Assembly: GCF_004382825.2 (NCBI RefSeq)
Contig: NZ_SDQO02000003.1
Coordinates: 248,001-312,000, forward strand
Length of the DNA stretch: 64,000 nucleotides
Direction: 5' to 3'
From: Corynebacterium silvaticum
GTDB taxonomy: Bacteria; Actinomycetota; Actinomycetes; Mycobacteriales; Mycobacteriaceae
Each line of letters begins with the position of its first letter. The stretch's first letter is position 1. The notes under the pieces were generated by a model. It was not told the DNA's origin. It saw only the letters and a list, made by a program, of their open reading frames with translations, and did not search any database. The position numbers and the translations under genes are program-made. Below, piece after piece: positions 13,064-22,077 of the stretch.

Positions 13064-13418
13064 AGAAGGCACCTTCTTCCTCACTTGTTTTGATTGTCAC
13101 GCCCACAGCCCCACAATCAATCTCTATGAGCTTCAAACATGTTCTGTAGTCTTTAAGGTCATGAGCAGAAGAGGAACTGTTGTATGTTTCACAAGTCCTG
13201 AGACTTATAACAGTGGTACGCTACTTCTTTTAATTAAAATTATTTATAATAAATACTTTTAATTAGCTAAACCCTTATCTATGTGGTGAGCATTCGGGTA
13301 ATATTCATAAGGTTTACCCACCTCCGACTCCCCCTATAAAGAGGCATCCTTCACCTCAGGATTTAATTTTCGCTCCAATGATTCTTAAATCTCCACAGCT
13401 GTGGCATTCTTATTTCTG
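13064..13418. other. AT-rich intergenic region upstream of the pilus operon
   Basis: About 350 bp between the divergent sortase and AI-2E permease genes. AT-rich, with no coding signal and no recognisable remnant of a spaA shaft pilin. It presumably holds both divergent promoters, but I cannot assign boxes with confidence. Confidence 0.5.
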
Positions 13419-14780
13419 ATGGATACGCATAAGAACCCCCACTCCCCGACCCCTGGTACCACATCAGATCGAGACATCTCCGATCTTTTAAACTCCGCAG
13501 TCGAGGAATCAGAACCGCTCATTGTCCCCGCTAACGAGGCACCTCGCAAAGACCGCGCGATCATCCTTGGCGCCGACGCACGATGGGCTTCCGGCTGGGC
13601 GCTTCGCTTTATTATCGTGGTCATCGCCAGCGTTATGGCATGGCGCGGACTAGCCACCGTATGGCAAGGCGTCCTCCCCGTCATCCTGGCGCTCTTATTG
13701 TGCACTGTCCTCTGGCCGCCAGTGAGATGGCTGCGGGCGAGGAAAGTTCCGCCAGCGGCCGCTGTCATTATTGTTGCTATCGGATTCTTTGGCTCTATTG
13801 GCGGTATCTTTGCCGCAATGGCGCCAAGCGTAAGTTCTCAGTCGAAAGACCTCGTCGATCGCGCTACCGAAGGCATTAACCGCGCGCTGCAGTGGGCAGA
13901 GCACGGCCCGCTCAACCTGGATACGTCGAAAGTCGATGGCTACATCCAAAAACTAACGCAGGCGCTCCAAGAGCACTCGCGCAATATCGCCAACGGCGTG
14001 TTCTCTGGACTTACCACGGCATCATCGATTCTTATCACGATTATCCTGATGCTCATTCTGTCCTTCTTCTTTCTCAAGGACGGCACGCGATTTCTGCCTA
14101 TGGTGCGCAGGGTCACCGGCCCTAACGTGGGCTGGCACCTCACCGAGGTACTGACTCGTATTTGGAACGCCCTGGCAGGATTCATCAGGGCGCAGGCCAT
14201 CGTCTCCTTGGTCGATGCCGTCCTCATCGGAATCGGCTTGCTCATCCTCAAGGTTCCGCTTGCCTTGGTCCTGGCAGTGCTGACCTTCTTTGGTGGTTTT
14301 ATCCCTATCGTGGGTGCTTTCACCGCAGGCGCGCTTGCTGTGGTGATCGCGTTGGTCAGCAACGGTGTTTCTAACGCTATCTTCGCTTTCATCCTGATCA
14401 TTGCCGTCCAGCAAATTGAAGGTCACATCTTGCAGCCGGTGCTCCAGTCTCGCGCCATGAACCTGCACGCCGCAGTGGTCTTGCTCGCTGTGACTATCGG
14501 CTCTGCCCTCTTCAGCGTGGTGGGCGCGTTCCTGGCAGTACCGGTAGCAGCTGCTTTGGCAGTGCTCATCCGTTACCACTCCGAGCTCGTCGCGCTACGA
14601 GCAGGTGAAATAACGCTTGACGAGATCGAGCTGGCTACCGCCGAAGAAGCCAGCCCACCGATCAATGGCGAACAGGCTTGGGGCAACCTCAAGGAACAGC
14701 TAACCAAGCTAAGTTTGAGAAAAACATCGAATGTGGTGATTAAGAAGGAAGAAGCTCCTTCGCACCCCACAGACGACTAA
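13401..14780 (+). CDS. AI-2E family (PerM/TqsA-like) membrane protein
   Basis: 459 residues from a GTG; an in-frame ATG at 13419 is an equally possible start and no clear ribosome-binding site decides. After a polar N-terminus of about 65 residues there are around eight membrane segments in the family pattern: a hydrophobic pair, a soluble region at about 135-200, then SILITIILMLILSFFFLKDG, FFGGFIPIVGAF and the conserved QQIEGHILQPVL. The C-terminal tail is charged. The family comprises putative exporters (AI-2, ions, small solutes); substrate unknown. Single gene ended by a strong bidirectional terminator. Confidence 0.85.
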   Translation: MAFLFLMDTHKNPHSPTPGTTSDRDISDLLNSAVEESEPLIVPANEAPRKDRAIILGADARWASGWALRFIIVVIASVMAWRGLATVWQGVLPVILALLLCTVLWPPVRWLRARKVPPAAAVIIVAIGFFGSIGGIFAAMAPSVSSQSKDLVDRATEGINRALQWAEHGPLNLDTSKVDGYIQKLTQALQEHSRNIANGVFSGLTTASSILITIILMLILSFFFLKDGTRFLPMVRRVTGPNVGWHLTEVLTRIWNALAGFIRAQAIVSLVDAVLIGIGLLILKVPLALVLAVLTFFGGFIPIVGAFTAGALAVVIALVSNGVSNAIFAFILIIAVQQIEGHILQPVLQSRAMNLHAAVVLLAVTIGSALFSVVGAFLAVPVAAALAVLIRYHSELVALRAGEITLDEIELATAEEASPPINGEQAWGNLKEQLTKLSLRKTSNVVIKKEEAPSHPTDD

Positions 14781-14789
14781 AAAACTACA

Positions 14790-14828
14790 AAAAGTGTGGC
14801 CCTGGTTCTTCGCCAGGGCCACACTTTT
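14790..14828. terminator. Bidirectional terminator
   Basis: Perfect 16-bp inverted repeat AAAAGTGTGGCCCTGG / CCAGGGCCACACTTTT with a 7-base loop, with A/T tracts on both flanks. It lies between the convergent AI-2E permease gene and the ABC operon and should end both. Confidence 0.93.
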
Positions 14829-14830
14829 CT

Positions 14831-15502
14831 TTACTTGGACTTCAAGTGATCCATCTCAAGCACGGTATCCACGCATGCCGCGAGGAGGCGGTGATCATGG
14901 GATATGAGCAGAACTCCCACTCCGTTATCAGCTTGTCGACGCAACAAGGACACCACGGCAGCGGTAGCTAGTGGGTCCAGCATGGACGTCGGCTCGTCGC
15001 AGATAAGGAATCGCGGTGCCTGCGCTAACGCGCGAGCGATACAGGCACGCTGTAGCTGACCATCACTGACTTGATGGGGCAGCCGGTCTAGCAGCATGGC
15101 GTCGACAAGCGCCTCATCAGCGCATTCGTTCACGCGCGCGGCGATGGCATCGTCGTCAAGCTTGCCTGCGATGCGCAATGGTTCCGCGATGATGTCTCTC
15201 AGCTTCCACCGGGGAGAACACGCATCCCGAGGCGACTGATTGATGGTGGCGATGTCCGGATTACGGTGGCCTCGTTGTGTAGAAACCTCCTGAGAATCGA
15301 TGAGGACCTTGCCCAGGGTAGGGGCCATTTTCCCGGCGAGCAGTCGAGCCAGTGTTGTCTTGCCGGAGCCGGAAAGACCCACCAAACCAATCATCTGGCC
15401 TGGGATGATCTCAATGCTGAGGTTCTCTAGAACAGGTGCGTTCTTAGTAAATTCAACGGTCACCGCAGATGCGCGAAGGTTCTGTGTGTTATCCACGCTC
15501 AA
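14831..15502 (-). CDS. ABC transporter ATPase (OppF/DppF/NikE type)
   Basis: 223 residues. Walker A GLSGSGKTT, Q-loop region INQSPRDACSPRW, a variant signature VSDGQLQRA (normally LSGGQ), Walker B FLICDEPTSMLDP and the switch His in LLISHDH. It is shorter than usual OppF proteins because it lacks the C-terminal oligopeptide extension. Last gene of a four-gene family-5 solute operon; it overlaps the 3' end of the permease-ATPase fusion by 14 bp. The D in the signature is odd but seen in some second ATPases of this group. Confidence 0.85.
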   Translation of the reverse strand: MSVDNTQNLRASAVTVEFTKNAPVLENLSIEIIPGQMIGLVGLSGSGKTTLARLLAGKMAPTLGKVLIDSQEVSTQRGHRNPDIATINQSPRDACSPRWKLRDIIAEPLRIAGKLDDDAIAARVNECADEALVDAMLLDRLPHQVSDGQLQRACIARALAQAPRFLICDEPTSMLDPLATAAVVSLLRRQADNGVGVLLISHDHRLLAACVDTVLEMDHLKSK

Positions 15503-17165
15503 GTCCTTCCGTAACTTTTAATCCGCCACTAGGCAGCGCTGCCAACAATGCGCGCGTGTACGCATGATCTGGCGTGTGCAACACCTTGTGGGCAGGACCG
15601 GTTTCCATGATCTCGCCGTCCCGCATCACGGATACGGTGTCGCAGATCTCGGATTCTCGCAGGTCCTCAATATCGTGGCTGATCACCAAAATTCCTACGC
15701 CCTTAGAATCTGCGATCTCTTTGAACAGGGCCAAAATATCGGAGGTGAGCTGTGGGTCTAATGCACTGGTCGGCTCGTCGGCAATCAAATACGTCGGGTT
15801 GCCGGCCAACGCTGCTGCGATAGCCGCTCGCTGCGCCATGCCGCCAGAAAGCTGATGCGGGAAGAACTCCGAGGTCTCCTCCGGAAGATGGACGGTGTGC
15901 AACAAATCAGACACGGTGTAGGTGCCCTGGTGCCGGTCAATAATCTCTTGCAGCTGGGTGCCCAACCTGCGCACAGGTGTGAAAGACTGCGCTGCAGATT
16001 GCGGAACAAAACCAACGACGGTGCCCCGGATCTTAGAGAAGTCTTTCTCTCCCCACGCCAGCGGTTTCCCGGCGACGCTCACGCGCCCTACGAGCTTGGA
16101 ATACTGTGGAGCAATTCCCACGATCGACTTACCCAAGGTGGTCTTGCCCGAACCTGAGGCACCAATCAAACCGTGGACGGAACCGGGTTCCACATGCAGC
16201 GACGCATCTTTGAGAATCCGCTGCTGGGTGTCATTTTTTCCGTGCACGACAACGCTCACATTGTGAACTTCCATACCCGTGCTCGGGGACACCACGTCGG
16301 TCTCTATCTGTTCCTCGGCTTCAGTGACATCAATATCGGTGACCACCTCAGGAACTTTCCGCGCCAGCGACACGGTAGAAAGCGTGGTGGTGAGCAATAC
16401 GGCTGCAGGGAATACCAGCGCCCACCATGCGCCCCGCATGATGTCCTCGCGAGCGAGGTCCATAAGGGTGCCTAACGACGGCTCATCTGCCTGGATACCC
16501 AATCCCAAGAATGACAGCGCAGACTCATGCCACACAGCATGGGGCATCAGCATGATCATGGCTACCACGGTCTGACCAGCGGCTGCAGGAGCTAGGTGCT
16601 TGATAAGCACCCATTTAAAGGGGCCACCGGCGGCATAAGACGCATCCACATAATCCGAGGTGCGCACGGCAAGCACAGAAGAACGAACAATGCGGGCAAC
16701 CGGCGACCAGTGTGTCAACGCGATGGACAGCACAATCGCAACAAGCGAGCCTCGGAACAGCGCAACGATAACCACGGAAAGAATCAGGTGCGGGATGGAG
16801 TTCACTGCATCGTTAAGACGCATGATGATGCGGTCTGTGCGTCCACCCACTGCGGCGGCAATCAATCCGACGATCACTCCAAGCGCCGTTGCCACGAGCG
16901 CAGACAAAGAACCAATGACAAGCGAGACCCGCAAGCTCTCCGCTGTGCGGACAAAGAGGTCAAAGCCAAAGTGGTCAGTGCCAAAAGGATTAGTGGAGCT
17001 CGGGGGATGAAGAGCCCGAGAGAAACTGGGGTTTCCAGCATCAAAAAAGACTGGGACTAGCAACCCGTACAGCACAACTCCGATAAAGACGGAAATGCTG
17101 ATGCGATGATACTTAGCCCATTTCTGTACGTGCATTGCCACGGGAGATTTAGTTTGTTTAAACAT
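15489..17165 (-). CDS. Fused ABC permease-ATPase (DppC-DppD type)
   Basis: 558 residues in one frame with two complete modules. Residues 1-275 form a DppC/OppC/NikC-type permease with an N-terminal helix, the STNPFGTDHFGFDLF motif and the inner-membrane loop YVDASYAAG...HLAP. Residues about 298-550 form an ATPase with Walker A GASGSGKTT (near 335-343), signature LSGGMAQRAA (440-449), Walker B LIADEPTSALDP and VISHDIEDL. An acidic linker (270-295) joins them. Permease and ATPase are usually separate genes, so this is a natural fusion or readthrough product. It overlaps the upstream permease gene by 8 bp. Confidence 0.88.
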   Translation of the reverse strand: MFKQTKSPVAMHVQKWAKYHRISISVFIGVVLYGLLVPVFFDAGNPSFSRALHPPSSTNPFGTDHFGFDLFVRTAESLRVSLVIGSLSALVATALGVIVGLIAAAVGGRTDRIIMRLNDAVNSIPHLILSVVIVALFRGSLVAIVLSIALTHWSPVARIVRSSVLAVRTSDYVDASYAAGGPFKWVLIKHLAPAAAGQTVVAMIMLMPHAVWHESALSFLGLGIQADEPSLGTLMDLAREDIMRGAWWALVFPAAVLLTTTLSTVSLARKVPEVVTDIDVTEAEEQIETDVVSPSTGMEVHNVSVVVHGKNDTQQRILKDASLHVEPGSVHGLIGASGSGKTTLGKSIVGIAPQYSKLVGRVSVAGKPLAWGEKDFSKIRGTVVGFVPQSAAQSFTPVRRLGTQLQEIIDRHQGTYTVSDLLHTVHLPEETSEFFPHQLSGGMAQRAAIAAALAGNPTYLIADEPTSALDPQLTSDILALFKEIADSKGVGILVISHDIEDLRESEICDTVSVMRDGEIMETGPAHKVLHTPDHAYTRALLAALPSGGLKVTEGLERG

Positions 17166-18108
17166 CGCTCACCCTCGGATCAATAATCATGTAAGAAACG
17201 TCGCTGGCCAGCGAACCTAGCATCACGACGACCGTAGTGGCAGCGGTAGTGAAAGCCAACAACGGGAAGTCCACCGCAATCGCAGATTCCACGGTCGCTT
17301 GAGCCAGTCCTGGCCACGAGAACACGGTCTCTACAATCACAGCGCCCACAACGAGCTCGCCCAAACGCGCGCCAATCAACGTAATCAATGGCATCAGCGA
17401 CAGCGGAAGCACGTGGCGCACGAGGATGGTTTTTTCACTCAATCCGCGTAGCCGCGCATTAGCCACCGCCGGGGATTGCGAGGCCTCAAGCGTGGACTGC
17501 TGCATAGTCAGCAAAGGCCAGGACAACTGGGAGACCGCCAGCACTATAGCGGGCGCAACCAGGTACGGCCCCACCGTCAGCAGTGATGGAACGTCGCCAA
17601 CACGCGAAGCCCCACCCACCGGAATGACGTGCAAATACACACCAAAAAAGAGGACGGCACCGAGTGCATAAACGTACGACGGAGTGGCCGCTACAAAAAC
17701 GCCGATTGCGTTAACAGAACGGTCTACCAAGCCTCCGGGGCGACGAGCAGCCCATACGCCCAAGATCGCGGCGATTACGAGCATGAGGAACAAACCGACC
17801 GAGGACAGCACGATCGTCCACGGGAGTCGCTCCCAAATCACATCCGCGACCGACTTATTGTAAACGCGTGACCAGCCAAGATCACCTCGCAGCACGTCGA
17901 CCCACCATTGCAGCCACTGCTGCCACCAAGGCCTATCCACGCCCAACGACGCTGCGATTCGAGCGCGCTCATCATCGGTGTAATCGCCGTATTCGGCACC
18001 GAGATAATGAGCAAGGGGATCAAACGGCGACAACGCCGCCAAAGCAAACATAATGAACGTCACTACGACCGTAGTACATGCGATAACAAGCAGGCGCAGC
18101 CCCACCAT
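17158..18108 (-). CDS. ABC permease (DppB/OppB/NikB type)
   Basis: 316 residues from ATG 18108. The open frame extends further upstream, but the family N-terminus MVGLRLLVIACTTVVVTF with its first membrane helix begins here. It has the DppB pattern: a first helix, the periplasmic stretch FDPLAHYLGAEYGDY...ARIAASLGVDRPWWQQW, then five helices including the coupling loop NARLRGLSEKTILVRHVL. It forms the pore with the permease half of the fusion protein. Separated from the binding-protein gene by about 125 bp that holds a hairpin. Confidence 0.88.
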   Translation of the reverse strand: MVGLRLLVIACTTVVVTFIMFALAALSPFDPLAHYLGAEYGDYTDDERARIAASLGVDRPWWQQWLQWWVDVLRGDLGWSRVYNKSVADVIWERLPWTIVLSSVGLFLMLVIAAILGVWAARRPGGLVDRSVNAIGVFVAATPSYVYALGAVLFFGVYLHVIPVGGASRVGDVPSLLTVGPYLVAPAIVLAVSQLSWPLLTMQQSTLEASQSPAVANARLRGLSEKTILVRHVLPLSLMPLITLIGARLGELVVGAVIVETVFSWPGLAQATVESAIAVDFPLLAFTTAATTVVVMLGSLASDVSYMIIDPRVSDV

Positions 18109-18179
18109 CACACCTATACCGTCGAGGTTGTCTCTTCTTCCAGGCAACAACACTGAAAAAGATCCTTCCGTAGAGAATG

Positions 18180-18216
18180 CGTATAGCTCCAGTGCCAAAA
18201 CGCACGGAGCTATACG
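18180..18216 (-). other. Intra-operon hairpin between binding protein and permease
   Basis: Perfect 11-bp inverted repeat CGTATAGCTCC / GGAGCTATACG with a 15-base loop and no following U tract. It lies between the solute-binding-protein stop and the permease start, where such hairpins often stabilise the upstream mRNA and lower permease expression. Function inferred. Confidence 0.6.
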
Positions 18217-18233
18217 TCAAAAGATGGGGTGGC

Positions 18234-19874
18234 TTACTTGGTCCACTCGGCAACACGCCACCATGGTCCCCAGGTGACACCATGAATGTGAGGCTCAAGT
18301 AGGTTCTCTGGCTTCTTCCACTCGTTGTGCTTGCTTGCATACACATGCTCAAGGTTGAGCAGGCACAGAGCTGACGGATCATCCATGTACATTGCCTGGG
18401 CCTTCTGCCACAGCTTGTTGCGCTTAGCGGTGTCTACCTCGCTGCGGGCTTCGTCGAGAAGCTTATTCAGCTCCTCAGATCCGTAGTCGCCGGGGTTAGC
18501 CCACTTGCTGGTAGAAGGTGTACGGGTGTGCAGGTACTCGTACGCCATGATGGTGACGTCATAAGGAGCCGAACCGCCGCCCAGCACTGCTGCTGCTTTG
18601 CCCAAAACAGGTCCGATTTCATCCCAGGTTCCAGCCTTGGTCTCAAAATCCAGACCAAGCTTCTTCATCTGGGAAGCAAACTCAATAGCGATGTCGCGAC
18701 GCGTGGTATCGCTAGATGCGTAGTAGAGGGTGACGTGGAAGGGCTTGCCGTCCTTCTCGCGCATACCTGCGGCGTTCTTCTTCCAGCCGGCTTCGTCGAG
18801 AAGCTTCTCTGCCTTAGCTACGTCGTAGCCGAAAGTCTTCGACGAGTCGTGTGCGTCACCGTACAGCGGGGAGATCAGGGTCTCCAGGGTTGTGCCGTAG
18901 CCACCCAGTGGCCCGTCCACGAATGCCTGACGATCCACAGCAAAGTTGAGAGCCTGGCGCACCTTAGGATCTTGCAGCTCAGGAACCTTGGGGAAGGAAA
19001 TTCCGCGCCAGTCAGCCGTCTTGGTAGAGACAACGTCAATGCCGTCTTTGCCCTTCACAGACTTGACCTGTGCCGGAGGAATGGCAGCGCCGTCGACTTC
19101 CCCGGCAGCAACGCGCTGTGCACGCGCCGTGTCGTCAGAAGCAGTGGTCACAACGATCTCTTTAACCTGAGGAGCCCCAGCCCAGTAATCCTCATTAGCC
19201 TTAAATACAACCTCGTCGCCACGGTTTTCCACCAGCTTATAAGCGCCGGTGCCCACGGGCTTAGTATTCAGCTCCGCCTTGGTGATAGGCCCGTCCGCCT
19301 TCAACTTCTCAGAAGGAGCGATGGCGTAGAGCAGCCGTGAATTCATCTCCGCGAGTGGGTGGTTCAACTTGAACACCACGGTGTGCGGATCCTTGACCTC
19401 TACCTCTTTGATGACCTCATAGCGAGCAACGATCTGCGAACCTGCATCAATGTTGCGGGCCATGTCGTAGGAGGCCTTCACGTCTTGAGCATCAAAGTCC
19501 GAGCCATCACTGAACTTCACGCCCTCGCGCAGCTTGACCGTCCACTCAGTGGCATCCGCGTTGTGCTCAGGCATTGCAGAAGCCAAAGCAGGAACAAAGT
19601 TCGGGATTCGATCTGGACCTGCTGATTCTGGGCGCAGCAAGCCGTCATATACCGGGCTCACACCTGTTTGACCATAGCCTGTCGCAGGATGGAAACCATC
19701 GCCTGCTTCCCGGTCAGCTAGCACAATGCGAGACGGGTACCCTTCCTCGCCGCTCGCTTCTTTGTGGCTAGGGTCGCCGCAAGCAACAAGAACGCTTCCA
19801 GCAAGGGCCATGGACAAGAGTGCTGCTCCACTGCGCTTAGAGCACAGCGCAAGGAACGAGGGGGAACGTCGCAT
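18234..19874 (-). CDS. Family-5 solute-binding lipoprotein (OppA/DppA/NikA type)
   Basis: 546 residues. Lipoprotein signal peptide with lipobox L-V-A-C (Cys32). SBP_bac_5 features include DGLLRPES, WTVKLREGVKFSDGSDFDAQDV, VGTGAY, VRQALNFAVDRQAFVDG and the C-terminal EYLHTRTPSTSKWANPGDYG. It captures peptides, nickel chelates or similar ligands and hands them to the downstream permeases. First gene of the operon. The ligand cannot be told from sequence; nickel is worth considering because a urease operon lies 9 kb away, but there is no direct link. Confidence 0.87.
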   Translation of the reverse strand: MRRSPSFLALCSKRSGAALLSMALAGSVLVACGDPSHKEASGEEGYPSRIVLADREAGDGFHPATGYGQTGVSPVYDGLLRPESAGPDRIPNFVPALASAMPEHNADATEWTVKLREGVKFSDGSDFDAQDVKASYDMARNIDAGSQIVARYEVIKEVEVKDPHTVVFKLNHPLAEMNSRLLYAIAPSEKLKADGPITKAELNTKPVGTGAYKLVENRGDEVVFKANEDYWAGAPQVKEIVVTTASDDTARAQRVAAGEVDGAAIPPAQVKSVKGKDGIDVVSTKTADWRGISFPKVPELQDPKVRQALNFAVDRQAFVDGPLGGYGTTLETLISPLYGDAHDSSKTFGYDVAKAEKLLDEAGWKKNAAGMREKDGKPFHVTLYYASSDTTRRDIAIEFASQMKKLGLDFETKAGTWDEIGPVLGKAAAVLGGGSAPYDVTIMAYEYLHTRTPSTSKWANPGDYGSEELNKLLDEARSEVDTAKRNKLWQKAQAMYMDDPSALCLLNLEHVYASKHNEWKKPENLLEPHIHGVTWGPWWRVAEWTK

Positions 19875-19909
19875 AGAAAGATCTTTCCTAAGAATGAAGG
19901 GTTAGGTAT

Positions 19910-19937
19910 TATTTAGAAAAAACTATCAAGAAGTCAA
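19910..19937 (-). promoter_or_regulatory. Probable promoter of the ABC operon
   Basis: Minus strand: TTGACT (complement of 19932-19937), 16-bp spacer, TAAATA (complement of 19910-19915), then about 35 bp to the ATG with an AGGAAAG ribosome-binding site. Sigma-70-like; the surroundings are AT-rich. Confidence 0.5.
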
Positions 19938-20176
19938 TTGAATTTCAATATCAGAAACTTAGTCTTGGCATGCCTGAGCCTCGATATACAGCCTTACCAC
20001 CAACTTTAGTTTTAGTGAGAAGAGACACAATGTGTTTTACATCCTACATATCTCACTCATTGCGTTGTCTACAGGCCAGTCGGAGCCTTTATTTTTACGC
20101 ATGTTTCAGGGGCATACGATCAGCATTTACCCAATCCCAGCCTCGCGTCCACAAGCTTTCTTAACACAAAACTTAA
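19938..20176. other. Intergenic stretch, no gene seen
   Basis: Between the promoter of the binding-protein gene and the PitA terminator. I see no coding signal, RNA gene or clear repeat here. Confidence 0.5.
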
Positions 20177-20203
20177 AGCCCCGAAGCTGGTTGCTCCGAG
20201 GCT
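20177..20203 (-). terminator. Intrinsic terminator of pitA
   Basis: Minus strand: 11-bp stem AGCCTCGGAGC / GCTTCGGGGCT (some G-U pairs) with a 5-base loop, followed by a T-rich stretch. Lies about 30 bp after the pitA stop. Confidence 0.8.
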
Positions 20204-20234
20204 AGAGTTGATCAATGGTGGAAAGCTATCGTCA

Positions 20235-21839
20235 CTATCCCCAAATAGCATTCAAAACAAGCACGGCCATACCGGATACAAAAGCCGCAGCCGGAAGCGT
20301 AATCACCCAGGCCATCGCGATGGGCTTCATCAGGCGCCAGTTGGCAGCTTTATTCACAATGCCGATACCCAGAATTGCGCCAATCAGGATGTGAGTAGAA
20401 GACACCGGAAGGCCCAGAACCGAGGAACCCATCACAACCGCAGCCGCAGCCAACTCAGCAGAGAACCCGGACGCCGGATGCATCTCCGTAAGCCCCGATC
20501 CCACCGTATGAATCACATAGCGCCCGATAAACCACAGGCCTGCGATCAACGCGACACCGCAGGTAACCATCAGTGCGGTAGGAACAGCAGCCTTGCCGTT
20601 AATACTGTCAGTCCGCAAGACATCTAGCACTGCAGAGAACGGGCCAATCGCATTCGCGATGTCATTAGAACCATGGGAAAAGGCGAATGCCGATGCCGTA
20701 AAGACCTGCATCCAGGAGAAGATGACAAACGTGGCCCGGGAGAGCTCTTGCTGCTTGAGAGTCCGAGAAAAAATCAGCACCGCCATCCACACAACGGCAG
20801 AGATCATTCCCAGGATCAGGACATTCCCCAGCGTACTGATGTGCAGGTTAAGGTTCTTTAGTCCCTTGAAGAGCATCATGGCGCCGATGAGGGCTGCGCC
20901 ACCCGCGGCAAGCAAGGGAACCCAGTTTTCCAGGGCCTGATGGGTGTTGAGGTTATCGCGACGGTGATTAATGCGATAAAGATCGCGGTAGTACTCGGAC
21001 TCTAGCTCGCTAGGGTCAAAATCGCGCTCCTGAATCAAAGCGGCGTCGCGCGTCATGGCATTGGTGTATGCGAGCTGTTGAATCTCATTCAAACGCTCGA
21101 AAGAGGCCTTGAAAGACTTGTGCAGCTCAATACGGTCGGTTTTAATTTGCCGCAATTGCTCGTCTGCATCCTGGTTATAAACCAGAATGTGCTTTTTAAT
21201 AAAGCCGAAGAGAAGCCACGCAGCCAGCCCACCTAACACAGGTGAGAGAACCCACGACAATGCGATCTGGCCAATTTCACCCCATTGCACCATCTCCCAG
21301 CCGCCAAGGCTTTGGGTGAAGCCCAGCACAAGGGAGGCTCCGACGATACCGCCGATGATCGAGTGAGTCGTGGATACCGGCCAGCCCATGCGGGTAGCCG
21401 CCAGCAACCACACCGCAGCCCCCAAGAGGGAGGCCATCATAATGAAGGCAAAATGGTGCGGACTAAGGTCAATGGCATTAAGGTCAACGATCCCGGATTT
21501 CACCGTATCGGTAACCTCACCACCTGCAAGAACCGCACCAGAAACCTCAAAGATAGCCGCGATAACCAGGGCCTGTTTCATCGTGAGGGTTCCAGCACCC
21601 ACCGAGGTGCCAAAGGAATTGGCTACGTCATTACCGCCGATATTGAAGGCCATGAAAACGCCGAACAAAATCGTGGTAATCAAAATGCCTTTGTTAGCGG
21701 TATCACCCACGTAGCCGAATGACCACAGGATGAAAACGATCAGCGTAATCGCTAAAAGTCCACCAAAAGTAAGGTGCCACCATCGATCTGAACCGGCATC
21801 CTCAGTGGATGGTGTGGTCAGCATAGTGCTGTCCGCCAT
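20235..21839 (-). CDS. pitA: Low-affinity inorganic phosphate transporter PitA
   Basis: 534 residues, PiT family. Both signature repeats are present: [20 protein letters not shown] near the N-terminus and [15 protein letters not shown] in the C-terminal half. About ten membrane helices flank a large cytoplasmic loop (about 210-310, with the charged [18 protein letters not shown]). Metal-phosphate:proton symport at the membrane. The ATG start is preceded at 7 bp by the stop of a possible 26-codon ORF, suggesting coupled translation. Confidence 0.93.
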   Translation of the reverse strand: MADSTMLTTPSTEDAGSDRWWHLTFGGLLAITLIVFILWSFGYVGDTANKGILITTILFGVFMAFNIGGNDVANSFGTSVGAGTLTMKQALVIAAIFEVSGAVLAGGEVTDTVKSGIVDLNAIDLSPHHFAFIMMASLLGAAVWLLAATRMGWPVSTTHSIIGGIVGASLVLGFTQSLGGWEMVQWGEIGQIALSWVLSPVLGGLAAWLLFGFIKKHILVYNQDADEQLRQIKTDRIELHKSFKASFERLNEIQQLAYTNAMTRDAALIQERDFDPSELESEYYRDLYRINHRRDNLNTHQALENWVPLLAAGGAALIGAMMLFKGLKNLNLHISTLGNVLILGMISAVVWMAVLIFSRTLKQQELSRATFVIFSWMQVFTASAFAFSHGSNDIANAIGPFSAVLDVLRTDSINGKAAVPTALMVTCGVALIAGLWFIGRYVIHTVGSGLTEMHPASGFSAELAAAAVVMGSSVLGLPVSSTHILIGAILGIGIVNKAANWRLMKPIAMAWVITLPAAAFVSGMAVLVLNAIWG

Positions 21840-21846
21840 TGTCGCT

Positions 21847-21927
21847 CTACTTTCTCGAGTCAGTCATTCCTCCGATAGCCAACATGATCAAGGTAAACAG
21901 AAAGTTAACCCCAGCAGCGTTTACCAC
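21847..21927 (-). CDS. Possible 26-residue membrane peptide upstream of pitA
   Basis: GTG-initiated frame of 26 codons with a strong GGGGGAGG Shine-Dalgarno 6-7 bases upstream. The peptide begins [20 protein letters not shown] and ends MTDSRK: one hydrophobic helix and a short charged tail. The stop TAG lies 7 bp before the pitA ATG, so it could couple pitA translation or act as a small PitA partner. Supported only by the ribosome-binding site, composition and position; no family recognised. Confidence 0.5.
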   Translation of the reverse strand: MVNAAGVNFLFTLIMLAIGGMTDSRK

Positions 21928-22077
21928 GATAAACCTCCCCCGTTTCACACCTGAACACTCCCCAGACAGACAATCTGGTGTTAAAATTCAATACTAATCT
22001 GTCTATCTATGGTTTACCCAGGATAATGGCGGGTTTTTACGTCGTAAAGCACAGCACGAGCAGAAAGGTAACCAGCA

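Noticed and set aside
13064..13418. Possible remnant of spaA
   Set aside because: No frame gave pilin motifs, E-box or sorting signal; too short and AT-rich.
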